The position numbers and the translations under genes were made by a program. Of a stretch of DNA of 64,000 nt, positions 17,599 to 27,496 are shown one piece after another. Each line of letters opens with the position of its first letter. Positions within the stretch are counted from its first letter, which is position 1. This stretch comes from UBA9647 sp049522195 (GTDB taxonomy: Bacteria; Bacteroidota; Ignavibacteria; UBA10030): the NCBI GenBank assembly GCA_049522195.1, contig JBEKOB010000002.1, forward strand, positions 1-64,000. The letters run 5' to 3'. The notes beneath the pieces are model-generated. The model did no database searches. It saw only the letters and a list, made by a program, of their open reading frames with translations, and was not told the origin of the DNA.

Positions 17599-20061
17599 AT
17601 GAAAGTACTCAAGTTTGGCGGCTCATCGGTCGCCGATCCCAAGCGCATTCGAGCTGTTGCGCATATTGTCCTGAATGCAGCGAAGCGCGACCGCGTTGTT
17701 GTCATCGTTTCCGCCTTTCAGGGGGTCACCAATCAATTACTGCAGTGTGCCCGCGCCGCCGAAAAGGGGGATACGGGGTATCAGCAGCTGTATAATCAGA
17801 TCGCACACAAGCACCGCGAAGCCATCGATGCGTTATTGGAGAGGGGCAAGCGTAAGAGCACGCTTGATGCCGTTGATGAGCTACTGGGCGAACTCCAAAA
17901 CGTCCTCCATGGAATATCCCTCCTGCGTGATTGCCCCCCGAGGGCTCTGGACCTGACCGCGAGTTTCGGTGAACGATTATCAGCTCTGATTATTGCTGCC
18001 TATTTGCAGCAGCTCCGTTCCTCGGTCTTCGTTGATGCACGCCAGTTTACAATCACCGATGACCAGTTTACCCATGCGGCGATTCTCTTTGATCAAACGA
18101 ACAGGAAGATCCGGACCTACTTCACCCGGCTGCTGAAAAAAGGTGGACCTGCTCCGATACCGGTTGTCACCGGATTTATCGGTTCAACGGAAGACGGGCG
18201 GACGACGACGATCGGCCGCAACGGCTCTGACTACACGGCTGCTATTGTGGGCGCCGCACTGAACGCCTCCGTCATCGAAATCTGGACCGACGTCGACGGG
18301 ATCCTGAGCGCAGATCCACGCGCTGTCCCGTCTGCATTCGTCCTCTCCCAGATGTCCTATGAAGAAGCTATGGAACTCTCCTACTTCGGTGCGAAGGTCC
18401 TCCACCCCGCGACCATCGCTCCCGCTGTTGCAAAGAAGATCCCCATTGACATCAAGAACACGCTTAACCCGAGTGCACCCGGCACCCGTATTTCAGAGAA
18501 AGCGGAGAACTGGGCTGGGGTCGCAAAAGGCATCGCGTCTGTGGACAACATTGCGCTCCTGACCCTGCGCGGTCTTGGCATGGTGGGCGTGCCCGGAACA
18601 GCGGAGCGCCTCTTCCGTGCCCTGGCGACGCACCGCGTGAATGTCATTCTCATCTCGCAGGCGTCGTCCGAGCATACAATCTGTTTCGCCGTGAGCGCGT
18701 CGGATCTTGCCGCTGCACGACGCGCCGTCGCCGGAGAATTTCACTACGAGCTTCAGAGCAAGCTGACATCTCTTGATGAAAAATCAGACCAGACGATTGT
18801 CGCGATCGTCGGCGAGGGAATGAAAGGGACTCCCGGTGTCTCCGGCAAGGTTTTCCAGGCTCTTGGCCGGAACAGCATCAACGTCTCCGCAATCGCTCAG
18901 GGGGCTTCCGAGCGCAACATTTCGTTTGTCATTCAGTCCAATCAGATGAATCGCGCGTTGAATGTCATCCACGAGGCGTTTTTCGAGAAGAACAAACATC
19001 TCGCGGTCATTCTTGTGGGCGTCGGAAACATCGGGTCGACGCTCCTGCGACAGCTTCATCAACAGCGATCGTTTCTTTTATCTCAGGGGTACGATGTCCG
19101 CGTATGCGGCATCGCGAACAGCAAGCAATATGTCCTGGACGCCGCAGGCATCGATCTGGGAACATGGCGGGAGAAGCTCAATCGATCACAGAGAAAGATG
19201 TTACTCGGTGAATTCGCGCGCCAGATCGGCCGGATGGAGTTTATCAACGCAGTGCTTGTCGATTGCACCGCAAGCTCGGACGTTGTGGATGCGTATCCGG
19301 AATTTGTGAACGCCAACCTGCACATCGTCACGCCGAACAAGAAGGCAAACGTCCTCCCCTGGAGCCGGTACAGCTTCCTCATGGATCTCATGAAGAGCCG
19401 TCAGAAGCATTTCTTATACGAAGCAAACGTTGGAGCCGGGTTACCCGTGATATCGACGCTCACCGACCTTATCTCCAGCGGCGATCAGATCGTGAAGGTC
19501 GAAGGGGTGTTCTCGGGGACACTGAGTTATCTTTTCAATCATTTTGATGGCGCAAAGCCATTCAGCGAATTTGTCAGTGAGGCGCACCAGCTTGGATTCA
19601 CCGAGCCAGATCCGCGCGAAGACCTTTCCGGTGGTGATGTTGCCCGCAAGCTGCTGATTCTCGCGCGCCACCTCGGAATGAAGCTGGATATGAAGGATAT
19701 ACGGGTTGAAAACCTTGTCCCCCCTTCATTGCGCAAGGGGGCGTTCTCGGATGCATTCTACACTCGATTCGCCAGATATGATGCGGCTACAAAACAGCGA
19801 CTTCAGAAAGCGCGAACTCACGGCGCAGTTCTCCGGTATGTGGGAACGCTGCGGGGACGGGAGGCTTCTGCCGGGCTGAAGGAGGTACCGCCCGATCATC
19901 CGTTTGCGGGCACCAAGGGGAGTGACAACATTATCGCGATCACGACCCATCGTTATTCACGGACACCTCTTGTTGTTCAGGGTCCTGGTGCCGGAGCCGA
20001 TGTAACGGCCATGGGAGTGTTTTCCGATATCCTCAAGCTCCTTCATTATCTGCCGTACTGA
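17599..20061 (+). CDS. thrA: Bifunctional aspartokinase / homoserine dehydrogenase
   Basis: 820 residues, the size of E. coli ThrA. The aspartokinase domain starts with KFGGSSVADPKRI and has TTTIGRNGSDYTAA. Two ACT modules follow (LRGLGMVGVPGTAERLF, EGMKGTPGVSGKVFQALG) as sites for feedback control. The homoserine dehydrogenase begins near residue 470 with the nucleotide loop ILVGVGNIGSTLL and has the catalytic region YEANVGAGLPVISTL. It carries out the first and third steps from aspartate to threonine. It is followed by thrB and thrC, but sits between mreC and mreD. Confidence 0.97.
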   Translation: MKVLKFGGSSVADPKRIRAVAHIVLNAAKRDRVVVIVSAFQGVTNQLLQCARAAEKGDTGYQQLYNQIAHKHREAIDALLERGKRKSTLDAVDELLGELQNVLHGISLLRDCPPRALDLTASFGERLSALIIAAYLQQLRSSVFVDARQFTITDDQFTHAAILFDQTNRKIRTYFTRLLKKGGPAPIPVVTGFIGSTEDGRTTTIGRNGSDYTAAIVGAALNASVIEIWTDVDGILSADPRAVPSAFVLSQMSYEEAMELSYFGAKVLHPATIAPAVAKKIPIDIKNTLNPSAPGTRISEKAENWAGVAKGIASVDNIALLTLRGLGMVGVPGTAERLFRALATHRVNVILISQASSEHTICFAVSASDLAAARRAVAGEFHYELQSKLTSLDEKSDQTIVAIVGEGMKGTPGVSGKVFQALGRNSINVSAIAQGASERNISFVIQSNQMNRALNVIHEAFFEKNKHLAVILVGVGNIGSTLLRQLHQQRSFLLSQGYDVRVCGIANSKQYVLDAAGIDLGTWREKLNRSQRKMLLGEFARQIGRMEFINAVLVDCTASSDVVDAYPEFVNANLHIVTPNKKANVLPWSRYSFLMDLMKSRQKHFLYEANVGAGLPVISTLTDLISSGDQIVKVEGVFSGTLSYLFNHFDGAKPFSEFVSEAHQLGFTEPDPREDLSGGDVARKLLILARHLGMKLDMKDIRVENLVPPSLRKGAFSDAFYTRFARYDAATKQRLQKARTHGAVLRYVGTLRGREASAGLKEVPPDHPFAGTKGSDNIIAITTHRYSRTPLVVQGPGAGADVTAMGVFSDILKLLHYLPY

Positions 20062-20131
20062 GTCGATCACGGTTGCACGCGGGAGTCGGAGCATCCGGCT
20101 TCCGTTCAAGACAAAGCTTGAGAATCGATCA

Positions 20132-21088
20132 ATGAGTGCCATGATTCCAGTGTCAGTCAAGACATTCGCACCTGCGACCGTCTCCAACCTTGGGCCGGGA
20201 TTTGACGTCCTGGGTGTTGCTCTTCATCGACCGGGCGACTATGTCATTGCACACCGGCAAAAGGAACGCGGCCTTCTCTTCTCTGTGAAGACTTCCCAGA
20301 CACGGGTTCCGTTGGACTCAAAAGGAAACGTCGCCGCGTACGTCGCCGAACTCATGCTTCGCGAAACGAAACCTTCATTCGGCATTCGAATGGTCTTGCA
20401 AAAATCCATGCCGATTGGATCCGGTCTTGGTAGTTCTGCTGCGAGCAGCGTAGCAGCAGCGTTGGCGGTCAATGAGCTGCTGCCAAAGCCTTTTAAGAAA
20501 CCCGAGCTGCTCCGATTTGCTCTCCAAGGTGAATTATTTGCCTGCGGTTCGATGCATGCAGATAACGCTGCCCCCTCCCTCCTGGGAGGAGGATGTCTCA
20601 TCCGAAGCTACGATCCCGTCGATGTCATCCCTATTCCGGTGGATGATTCTCTTGTTTGGATCGTTGTTCACCCCCATGTTGTTGTTCTTACGAAGAAGTC
20701 GCGTGCGATCTTGCCGCGGCAGATACCGTTACGGACTGCGGTACGCCAATGGGGCAATGTGGCCGGGCTCGTCCTTGGACTTGCTAGCGGAGATCACGAT
20801 CTGATCAGGCGATCTGTTGAGGATGTGATCATGGAGCCGCTTCGTTCCAAGCTCATCCCGGGATTCGATGACGTGAAGGAGGCAGCATTGCGCGCTGGGG
20901 CGCTGGGTTGTTCAATTTCAGGATCCGGACCTTCCGTTTTCTCTATCGCGCCCTCGATGCGTTCAGCGCGCGTTATCAGTGCCATAATGGTAAAGACGTT
21001 TCGCCGAGCAGCTGGCGTGCACAGCGACGTGTTCATCTCTCACACAAACCCGAACGGGGCAAGTGTTGTGTGGAGAAGAGGCCGATGA
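20132..21088 (+). CDS. thrB: Homoserine kinase
   Basis: 318 residues, GHMP kinase fold. N-terminal motif FAPATVSNLGPGFDVLGVAL and the ATP-binding loop MPIGSGLGSSAASSVAAALA are both intact, and a C-terminal GCSISGSGPSVFSI motif closes the active site. It phosphorylates homoserine for ThrC. The stop overlaps the thrC start (ATGA at 21085-21088), so the two are translationally coupled. A second Met three codons in (MIPVSVKT) could also be the start. Confidence 0.97.
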   Translation: MSAMIPVSVKTFAPATVSNLGPGFDVLGVALHRPGDYVIAHRQKERGLLFSVKTSQTRVPLDSKGNVAAYVAELMLRETKPSFGIRMVLQKSMPIGSGLGSSAASSVAAALAVNELLPKPFKKPELLRFALQGELFACGSMHADNAAPSLLGGGCLIRSYDPVDVIPIPVDDSLVWIVVHPHVVVLTKKSRAILPRQIPLRTAVRQWGNVAGLVLGLASGDHDLIRRSVEDVIMEPLRSKLIPGFDDVKEAALRAGALGCSISGSGPSVFSIAPSMRSARVISAIMVKTFRRAAGVHSDVFISHTNPNGASVVWRRGR

Positions 21089-22401
21089 AATTCCGCTCTG
21101 TTCTTGGTGAGAGTCCTGCTGTTGGTTTCCGCGAGGCGCTGTTCCGCGGTTTGGCGCCCGACGGTAGTCTGTACGTTCCCGAGCAGATCCCATTGCTCCA
21201 GGTTCCACCTGGAGATGGTGTCACCCCGCAGCGATTACCCTCTGTGGCAGCGGAGGTGCTGAGTGCGTTCATCGACGATATACCTAGGGAAGAGATTCGC
21301 GCCATGGTCGAACAGGCGTTCAATTTTCCTATCCCGCTCATCAGGCTTGAACCAAATCTCTTCCTGCTCGAATTGTTCCATGGTCCCACGCTTGCATTCA
21401 AGGATGTTGGTGCCCGGTTCATGGCCCGCGCATTATCTTATTTCCTCGAGCGCGAAGAGCAGAAGCTGACGATCGCCGTTGCCACTTCCGGCGACACCGG
21501 CAGCGCTGTCGCGCATGGGTTCTTCAATGTTCCCAATATTTCCGTTTTCGTTTTCTACCCGTCAGGCAAGATCAGCCGGTTGCAGGAACAACAGATGACC
21601 ACGCTCGGCGGGAATATCCATGCTGTCGAAGTCGAGGGAACCTTTGACGATTGTCAGCACCTCGTAAAGAGCGCGTTGGCAGACCGAGATCTTGTGCGGG
21701 CCCGGAACCTTACAACGGCAAACTCTATTAATCTCGGCAGGCTCATTCCCCAAATAACGTACTACGTGTGGGCAATGATTCTTTACCGTCAGGCACTCGG
21801 CGAGGCGGGGCTTCAGGGTCGCGGACCAATCGTCACCGTCCCAAGCGGCAATTTCGGAAACCTGACCGCGGCGGTTTATTCCAAGCGGATGGGAGCTTCC
21901 ATTGGCCGGTTCATCTCGGCGAGTAATGCGAACGAGGTTGTGCCGGAGTATTTCAAGACCGGCGTATTCCGGCCCCGTCCTTCCCTTCAGACATTTTCGA
22001 ACGCGATGGACGTCGGGAACCCGAGCAACTTCGCACGCCTTCAGTCTCTCTACGGCAACAGCCTTCAGGATATACAGAGAGATATCACGTCGGTCAGCAT
22101 TGGGGATGAGGAAACGCTCACCGAGATGCGCCGCACGTACGAACGGTGTGGCTATGTGCTCGATCCGCACACGGCTGTCGGCGTTGCGGCTGCACGGAAA
22201 GTCCAGCAATCGGAATCGCTGACTGAGCCGACAATCGTGGCGGCGACAGCCCACCCCGCGAAGTTCCCAGAGGTGGTTGCCAGGGCGTTGAGCACCTCGA
22301 TTCCTCTTCCTCCTCAACTTGAAGAGGCAATGCGTCGTCCGAAACGGAGCGTCCGGATCCCGGCGGAATACAAGCGTGTGAGAGAACTCCTCCGTTCGTG
22401 A
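21085..22401 (+). CDS. thrC: Threonine synthase
   Basis: 438 residues from the ATG at 21085 that overlaps the thrB stop, with AAGAGG in front; a longer open frame reaching back into thrB is not used. The PLP lysine lies in HGPTLAFKDVGARFM, the phosphate-binding loop region is VATSGDTGSAVAHGF, and the second conserved motif is TVPSGNFGNLTAAV. It converts O-phosphohomoserine to threonine, the last step. It completes the thrABC unit. Confidence 0.97.
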   Translation: MKFRSVLGESPAVGFREALFRGLAPDGSLYVPEQIPLLQVPPGDGVTPQRLPSVAAEVLSAFIDDIPREEIRAMVEQAFNFPIPLIRLEPNLFLLELFHGPTLAFKDVGARFMARALSYFLEREEQKLTIAVATSGDTGSAVAHGFFNVPNISVFVFYPSGKISRLQEQQMTTLGGNIHAVEVEGTFDDCQHLVKSALADRDLVRARNLTTANSINLGRLIPQITYYVWAMILYRQALGEAGLQGRGPIVTVPSGNFGNLTAAVYSKRMGASIGRFISASNANEVVPEYFKTGVFRPRPSLQTFSNAMDVGNPSNFARLQSLYGNSLQDIQRDITSVSIGDEETLTEMRRTYERCGYVLDPHTAVGVAAARKVQQSESLTEPTIVAATAHPAKFPEVVARALSTSIPLPPQLEEAMRRPKRSVRIPAEYKRVRELLRS

Positions 22402-22478
22402 CACGTCTCACGTCAGGAAATTGCTTCTAGCTTGTTTTCTCGATAAGTTTTGTCAGTACACTTAAAGAAGGTTGTTGG

Positions 22479-22976
22479 ATGGAACATTACATTCGGTCGG
22501 CTCTTATTGCGTTGGCGTTGTTGCTGCTGCAGACGACCTTCATCCCCTTTTTATCTGTCGGTGGATTCCTTCCGGATGTTTTCCTGATCTGGGTTGTCTA
22601 TGTCGCGATCAGGCGCGGTCAGATGGAAGCCACCATCACGGGGTTCGTCGTCGGGCTGCTACAGGATGCCGTATCGATGCAGTTTTTTGGATTGAGTGCT
22701 CTGACGAAGACGATCGCTGGGTTTGTCGCGGGTTATTTCTTCAACGATAACAGCACAGAGCAAACGCTCGGATCGTATCGTTTTCTGACGATCCTTTTCC
22801 TCTCTTCGTTCGTTCATAATATCATCTACTATGGGGTTTTCCTGCAGGGCATCCAGGATTCCGTCTTTACGACGATGATTGAATTCAGTGTGTTCACCGG
22901 CCTCTACACTGTGTTGTTGGGTATGTTTCCGATGTTTACGTTTGTCCGGAAGTACAGGCTTTCGCAATCACTATGA
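22479..22976 (+). CDS. mreD: Rod shape-determining protein MreD
   Basis: 165 residues with five to six hydrophobic segments and almost no loops, as for MreD. FIPFLSVGGFLPDVFLIWVV and GLLQDAVSMQFFGLSALTK match the family's conserved helices. It is an inner-membrane partner of MreC and the PBP2/RodA pair. The stop overlaps the start of mrdA by four bases (ATGA), which links it to the wall-synthesis genes although it is separated from mreC by thrABC. Confidence 0.93.
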   Translation: MEHYIRSALIALALLLLQTTFIPFLSVGGFLPDVFLIWVVYVAIRRGQMEATITGFVVGLLQDAVSMQFFGLSALTKTIAGFVAGYFFNDNSTEQTLGSYRFLTILFLSSFVHNIIYYGVFLQGIQDSVFTTMIEFSVFTGLYTVLLGMFPMFTFVRKYRLSQSL

Positions 22977-24820
22977 TCCACGACGAACCATTCGGCTCCC
23001 ATGAACGTCGCAGAGCGCTTTCGATGGCGGTGCTTGCGATGTTCGCCCTCCTGATGCTGAGATTGTATCAGCTTCAGCTGCTGTACCATGTGGAAATGGA
23101 CAAGAAGTCCGAAGAAAACAGCGTCCGCGCTCTCGTCAAGGACCCGGTCCGCGGATACATTTATGACCGGTATGGAAAGCTGATCGTCGATGTCGGCCCG
23201 TCCTATTCTGTAACACTCGTACCGGCGGAGTTCGAGAAAAGAAACATCCCGCTGCTCTCTTCTATTCTGCAGATGGAACCCCAAACGCTCGAGGATCGTA
23301 TCGCCCGGGCTCGCGTGTATTCTCCGTACCTCCCCGCCCGAATCAAGCGCGATGTCGACACGAGAACGCTGGCAGCAATTGAAGAACATATGACCACTCT
23401 TCGCGGTGTGTCGTTCCAGGTAGAATCAAAACGCGTCTATCCAACGACGGCACATGCCTCTCATCTTCTTGGTTATCGCCGGGAGATTTCGGATGCTCAA
23501 CTTTCGGATGCTCAGGTCTCAGATGCGACCGAGTACTACCGACCCGGGGATCTGGTTGGTGTCGCGGGCCTCGAGGCCCGGTATGAAAAGCTGTTGAGGG
23601 GCATGAAGGGATTTGAATATGTCTCGGTCAATTCAAAGGGACAAATTATTGGAAACTTCGAGGATGGAAAACGGGACGTCACTGCAAAGGAGGGGGATGA
23701 TCTTCTCCTGAGTGTCGATGTTGGACTTCAGGCGTTTGCGGAATCACTGATGACCAATTACAGCGGTGCGATCGTTGCCATGGATCCCAGCGATGGCGGC
23801 ATTCTCGCGCTTGTCAGCAAGCCCGATTATGATCCATCGATCTTGAGCGGCGTAACTCCCGCAGATCTCTGGTCCGAGCTTCAAACCAATCCGGCAAAAC
23901 CGCTGTACAACCGCGCCACGCTCACTCGCTATCCGCCCGGATCGACGTTCAAGATGGTTCTTGCTGCCGCGGCGTTGCAGGAAGGAATCATCGACGAAAA
24001 TTTCCGCATCCACTGCACAGGCGGATTCAGGTTCGGCAACCGGGTGTTCAAAGACCTTCATGTTCATGGGTCTGTCAATGTGGTTGAAGCCATTCAAAGA
24101 TCATGCAATGTCTTTTTCTACCAGTTGATGTTGAAGGTCGGATTTGACAAGTGGAATGAGTACGGCCGCCGCTTCGGCTTCGGTCAAACAACTAATACCG
24201 ACACGGGGGAAGAGACAACGGGTCTCCTGCCTTCAACGCAGTATTACGATTCGCGGTACGGCAAGGGAAAATGGACTCAAGGTTTTTTGATCAGCCTGGC
24301 GATCGGCCAAGGAGAGGTTGGTGTTTCACCCATGCAAATGGCCCGATACGCGGCTGCTCTCGCCAATGGAGGCATCGTGTACCGCCCACACGCGGTTGAA
24401 ATGGTGCGGAACAAAATGACAGGGAAGATTGAACCCATCCCGCACGACTCGACGCTCCTGGGTTTATCACCACACGTTATGGAGTTGATCCGCGAGGGGA
24501 TGCAGCGTGTCGTTCATGCCCCTGGCGGCACGGGTGCACTTGCGCGAATCCCTGGCGTCATTTCGGCCGGTAAGACTGGCACAGCAGAGAATCCACACGG
24601 AAAAGATCACGCATGGTATATTGGCTTCGCCCCATTTGACAATCCGAAGATTGCCGTCGCCGTGTTACTGGAAAACTCCGGGTTCGGTGGCGTAAAAGCA
24701 GCTCCTCTGGCGGGCCTGGTCATGGAAAAATACCTGTTTCGTGAACTGATCCGCTACAAGCCGAAAGCAGTGCAGGCACAAAAATCCGTGGCCGGCGCAA
24801 CGACTCCGGCAGCTCACTGA
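22973..24820 (+). CDS. mrdA: Penicillin-binding protein 2 (transpeptidase)
   Basis: 615 residues, class B PBP. One N-terminal membrane helix (LSMAVLAMFALLMLRLYQL), a dimer/pedestal domain with RGYIYDRYGKLIVD, then the transpeptidase domain: Ser324 in PPGSTFKMV, SCN in QRSCNVFFYQ, and Lys534-Thr-Gly in AGKTGTAENP. It cross-links peptidoglycan during elongation with RodA, the next gene. An unusual short tandem repeat, SDAQLSDAQVSDA, sits near residue 175 in the pedestal domain. Confidence 0.97.
   Translation: MIHDEPFGSHERRRALSMAVLAMFALLMLRLYQLQLLYHVEMDKKSEENSVRALVKDPVRGYIYDRYGKLIVDVGPSYSVTLVPAEFEKRNIPLLSSILQMEPQTLEDRIARARVYSPYLPARIKRDVDTRTLAAIEEHMTTLRGVSFQVESKRVYPTTAHASHLLGYRREISDAQLSDAQVSDATEYYRPGDLVGVAGLEARYEKLLRGMKGFEYVSVNSKGQIIGNFEDGKRDVTAKEGDDLLLSVDVGLQAFAESLMTNYSGAIVAMDPSDGGILALVSKPDYDPSILSGVTPADLWSELQTNPAKPLYNRATLTRYPPGSTFKMVLAAAALQEGIIDENFRIHCTGGFRFGNRVFKDLHVHGSVNVVEAIQRSCNVFFYQLMLKVGFDKWNEYGRRFGFGQTTNTDTGEETTGLLPSTQYYDSRYGKGKWTQGFLISLAIGQGEVGVSPMQMARYAAALANGGIVYRPHAVEMVRNKMTGKIEPIPHDSTLLGLSPHVMELIREGMQRVVHAPGGTGALARIPGVISAGKTGTAENPHGKDHAWYIGFAPFDNPKIAVAVLLENSGFGGVKAAPLAGLVMEKYLFRELIRYKPKAVQAQKSVAGATTPAAH
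23487..23530 (+). repeat. Three imperfect 15-base tandem units inside mrdA
   Basis: TTTCGGATGCTCAAC, TTTCGGATGCTCAGG and a diverged third copy encode SDAQ-L-SDAQ-V-SDAT in the PBP2 pedestal domain. The first two copies differ only at their last two bases, which suggests a recent slip duplication that keeps the frame. Confidence 0.7.
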
Positions 24821-24865
24821 TAAGGCTTCTGGCTTCAGCGTCAGGAATCTGATACGGGAATATTT

Positions 24866-26110
24866 ATGTACGACTATTTACGCGAATATTTTGATTTCAA
24901 GGCTCTGCTGATTTGCCTTGCCCTTGTGATCCTCGGATTGGTTTCCGTGTACAGTGCAACATTCGATGTTGGCGCGGCGGCAGCGTTCAAGAAACAACTT
25001 GTCTGGGCCGCTATCGGTCTCCTTGCTCTTTTTCTCATGGCCTTCTTACCCCTGAAGACCCTTCAGCGGATTGCCATTCCCCTGTACGTACTGAATCTCC
25101 TTCTGTTGCTTGTCGTGCTCGTTGTCGGAGAACGGGTTTCAGGCTCAAAGAGTTGGTTTGGCGTGGGAAGTTCCGGCGGCTCGGGTGGTGCGGCGTCGTT
25201 TGGTGGTCAGCCATCTGAGTTTGCGAAGGTTGCCACCATTCTAGCTCTCGCCGCGTTCCTTGCCCGCTCTTCGATCTCGCTCTCGAACGTCAAACATCTT
25301 ATCATCGCATTCGGTATTGTCACCCTGCCGATGGTACTCGTTCTCGCCCAGCCCGACCTGGGGACGGCGGTTGTCTTTTTCGCAATGTTGTTGCCTGTTC
25401 TTTATTGGGCAGGATCCTCTAATTTTGTTCTTGCTGCCATCATCGCTCCCATCATCGCGGCGGCTGGTGCTTTGTTCGGAACGCTGATCTTCCTCTTTTC
25501 GCTTGTCGTCAGCGGATCGCTTCTCTATCTTGCCAGAGAGAACCGGTTCGCCGTGGCAGTCGCGTTCGGTCTGACCCTCGCGGTGGGTTTGTCCGTGCAG
25601 GCGGTCTACGAACGCATGCCAGCCTACCAACAGAAACGCATCTCGACATTCATGAATCCCGGGGCCGATCAAAAGGGAGCGGGTTACAACGTGTATCAGT
25701 CAAAGGTTGCTATCGGGTCAGGAGGATTTTTTGGAAAAGGCTACCTCCAGGGGACACAAACACAATTAAACTTCATCCCCGAGCAGTGGACCGATTTCAT
25801 CTTTTGCGTGCCCGGCGAAGAGTTTGGTTTCGTTGGCGCTTCCCTCGTGATAGGTTTGTTCACAGGACTCTTGCTCCACGGGATTAATGTGGCCGGACTT
25901 TCAAAGAACAAGTTTGCCAGTGCGGCATCGATCGGCATCGTGGGCATTTTTGGCTTCCATGTCCTTGTGAACATCGGCATGTCGATGGGGCTTCTCCCTG
26001 TCATTGGTATACCTCTTCCCTTCCTCAGTTATGGGGGTTCCGCCCTGGTTGCGCAAATGGCCATGATTGGCTTGTTGATGAATTTCTACGCCAATCGAAA
26101 AGAACATTGA
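24866..26110 (+). CDS. rodA: Peptidoglycan glycosyltransferase RodA (SEDS family)
   Basis: 414 residues with about ten membrane helices. SEDS signatures are present: QPDLGTAVVF, GAGYNVYQSKVAIGSGGFFGKG (quoted in part) and the C-terminal IGIPLPFLSYGGSALVA. The conserved Asp in the FIPEQWTDFIFCVPGEEFGF loop is also seen. It polymerises lipid II at the elongasome with PBP2. A Gly/Ser-rich loop (GSSGGSGGAASFGG) between helices 4 and 5 is longer than I expect for the family. Confidence 0.97.
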   Translation: MYDYLREYFDFKALLICLALVILGLVSVYSATFDVGAAAAFKKQLVWAAIGLLALFLMAFLPLKTLQRIAIPLYVLNLLLLLVVLVVGERVSGSKSWFGVGSSGGSGGAASFGGQPSEFAKVATILALAAFLARSSISLSNVKHLIIAFGIVTLPMVLVLAQPDLGTAVVFFAMLLPVLYWAGSSNFVLAAIIAPIIAAAGALFGTLIFLFSLVVSGSLLYLARENRFAVAVAFGLTLAVGLSVQAVYERMPAYQQKRISTFMNPGADQKGAGYNVYQSKVAIGSGGFFGKGYLQGTQTQLNFIPEQWTDFIFCVPGEEFGFVGASLVIGLFTGLLLHGINVAGLSKNKFASAASIGIVGIFGFHVLVNIGMSMGLLPVIGIPLPFLSYGGSALVAQMAMIGLLMNFYANRKEH

Positions 26111-26256
26111 CCGACTCATCAGATCGCGGAATGCCACCTGCGCACGGGAACCGTTTCCACATGCTCCACAATTCCTTTTTGCCAAGTTCCTTCGATTGAA
26201 ACTCACACCTCTTTTTGTTATCCTGATTCAATTCTTCGACAAACGAATTCATTAAA

Positions 26257-27069
26257 ATGTCTACAGGTTCGTTTTTTCTCCTGGTGTTTGGTGGCGGCGT
26301 CGCGGGGACAATTGGGGCCATGCTTGGCCTTGGAGGCGGCGTTTTTCTGATCCCGTTCCTTGCGCTCGTGTTCGGTCTTCCCATGCACCAGGCCATTGCT
26401 ACAAGCATTCTCGCCGTGATTGCCACGTCAAGCGCAGGAGCAGCGATGAATGTGGAAAGGCAAACCGTCAACATACGACTTGGCATGGTCTTGGAGATCG
26501 CGACTGTCATGGGGGCCATCTTCGGCGGCGTGACGGCGAATCTTCTCAGCGGTGAAGTGCTGTCCCGAATCTTCGCAACGCTTCTTCTCTTTGTTTCTTT
26601 CATGATGATTTGGCGGACGAAGCATTCGAAGGACACAGCCCCAGCTGTGACCGACGGGGCGTTCGCTTCGAGTTATAAAGATGAGGCAACCGGAATGGTT
26701 GTGCCTTATTCCGCCAGGCGTATACCAGCGGTTCTTTTTATATCGTTGATCGCCGGAAATATTTCCGGGTTGCTTGGGGTCGGCGGAGGAATCTTCAAGG
26801 TCCCGGCGATGCACATGCTTGCTGGAATACCAATGAAAGCAGCAACCGCGACAAGCAATTTCATGATTGGCGTGACAGCGGCCGCAAGCGCCTTCATTTA
26901 TTTTGCACATGGGCATCTTAATCCTATGATTGTATCACCTGCCGTGCTCGGCGTTCTCGGCGGTTCGTTTCTTGGCGTCAGGGTTAATCGGCGAATTAAA
27001 GGATCGTTTCTTACATGGATTTTTGCAGTCGTTCTGTTTCTTGTTTCTCTGAGGATGTTCTGGAGATAG
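26257..27069 (+). CDS. TauE/SafE-family membrane permease
   Basis: 270 residues, about eight hydrophobic helices in two halves. Each half starts with a glycine-rich GMLGLGGGVFLIPFL / GLLGVGGGIFKVPAM motif, the internal repeat of the family. Members export sulfite, sulfonates or other small anions; the substrate here is open. The partner gene four bases downstream encodes a DUF1634 protein, a pairing often seen with TauE/SafE permeases. Start at ATG 26257. Confidence 0.9.
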   Translation: MSTGSFFLLVFGGGVAGTIGAMLGLGGGVFLIPFLALVFGLPMHQAIATSILAVIATSSAGAAMNVERQTVNIRLGMVLEIATVMGAIFGGVTANLLSGEVLSRIFATLLLFVSFMMIWRTKHSKDTAPAVTDGAFASSYKDEATGMVVPYSARRIPAVLFISLIAGNISGLLGVGGGIFKVPAMHMLAGIPMKAATATSNFMIGVTAAASAFIYFAHGHLNPMIVSPAVLGVLGGSFLGVRVNRRIKGSFLTWIFAVVLFLVSLRMFWR

Positions 27070-27073
27070 TGAT

Positions 27074-27460
27074 TTGAGCCCCGATACACTGATATCCGCA
27101 GACAAATCAAACATTGAGCATCTTGTTGAGCGCTGGATAAGCCGCGTCTTGCGCCTAGGGGTCTGGGGCAGCGCCGGTCTGATGATTACCGGACTTTTGC
27201 TGGCCTGGTTCTCAACCGGTTCTATTCAGCCACCGAGCGAAAACCCTTCGCCCGGCCAAGTGTTGAGAAGCCTGTTTGCAGGTTCTCTCGACCCCGTCAC
27301 GCTCATCTTCGCAGGTTTGCTGCTCTTGATGTTGACACCCTTTGTCCGCGTTTTAACCGCGGCAGTGGGTTTCGCAGCAGAAAAGGACCACCGTTTCGTT
27401 GCGGTTGCTCTTGTCGTGTTTGCCATGCTGCTCGGCGAACTCGTGTTCTCACTTCGTTGA
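27074..27460 (+). CDS. DUF1634-family membrane protein
   Basis: 128 residues with three hydrophobic helices (LGVWGSAGLMITGLLLAWF, LIFAGLLLLMLTPFVRVL, FVAVALVVFAMLLGELVF). The TPFVRVL stretch after helix 2 is characteristic of DUF1634. It begins with a TTG codon four bases after the TauE/SafE stop, so it is almost certainly translated with the permease and may be an accessory subunit. Biochemical role unknown. Confidence 0.82.
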   Translation: MSPDTLISADKSNIEHLVERWISRVLRLGVWGSAGLMITGLLLAWFSTGSIQPPSENPSPGQVLRSLFAGSLDPVTLIFAGLLLLMLTPFVRVLTAAVGFAAEKDHRFVAVALVVFAMLLGELVFSLR

Positions 27461-27496
27461 TGCACTACCATACCACTTCAACAGTAAAAGGGAACC

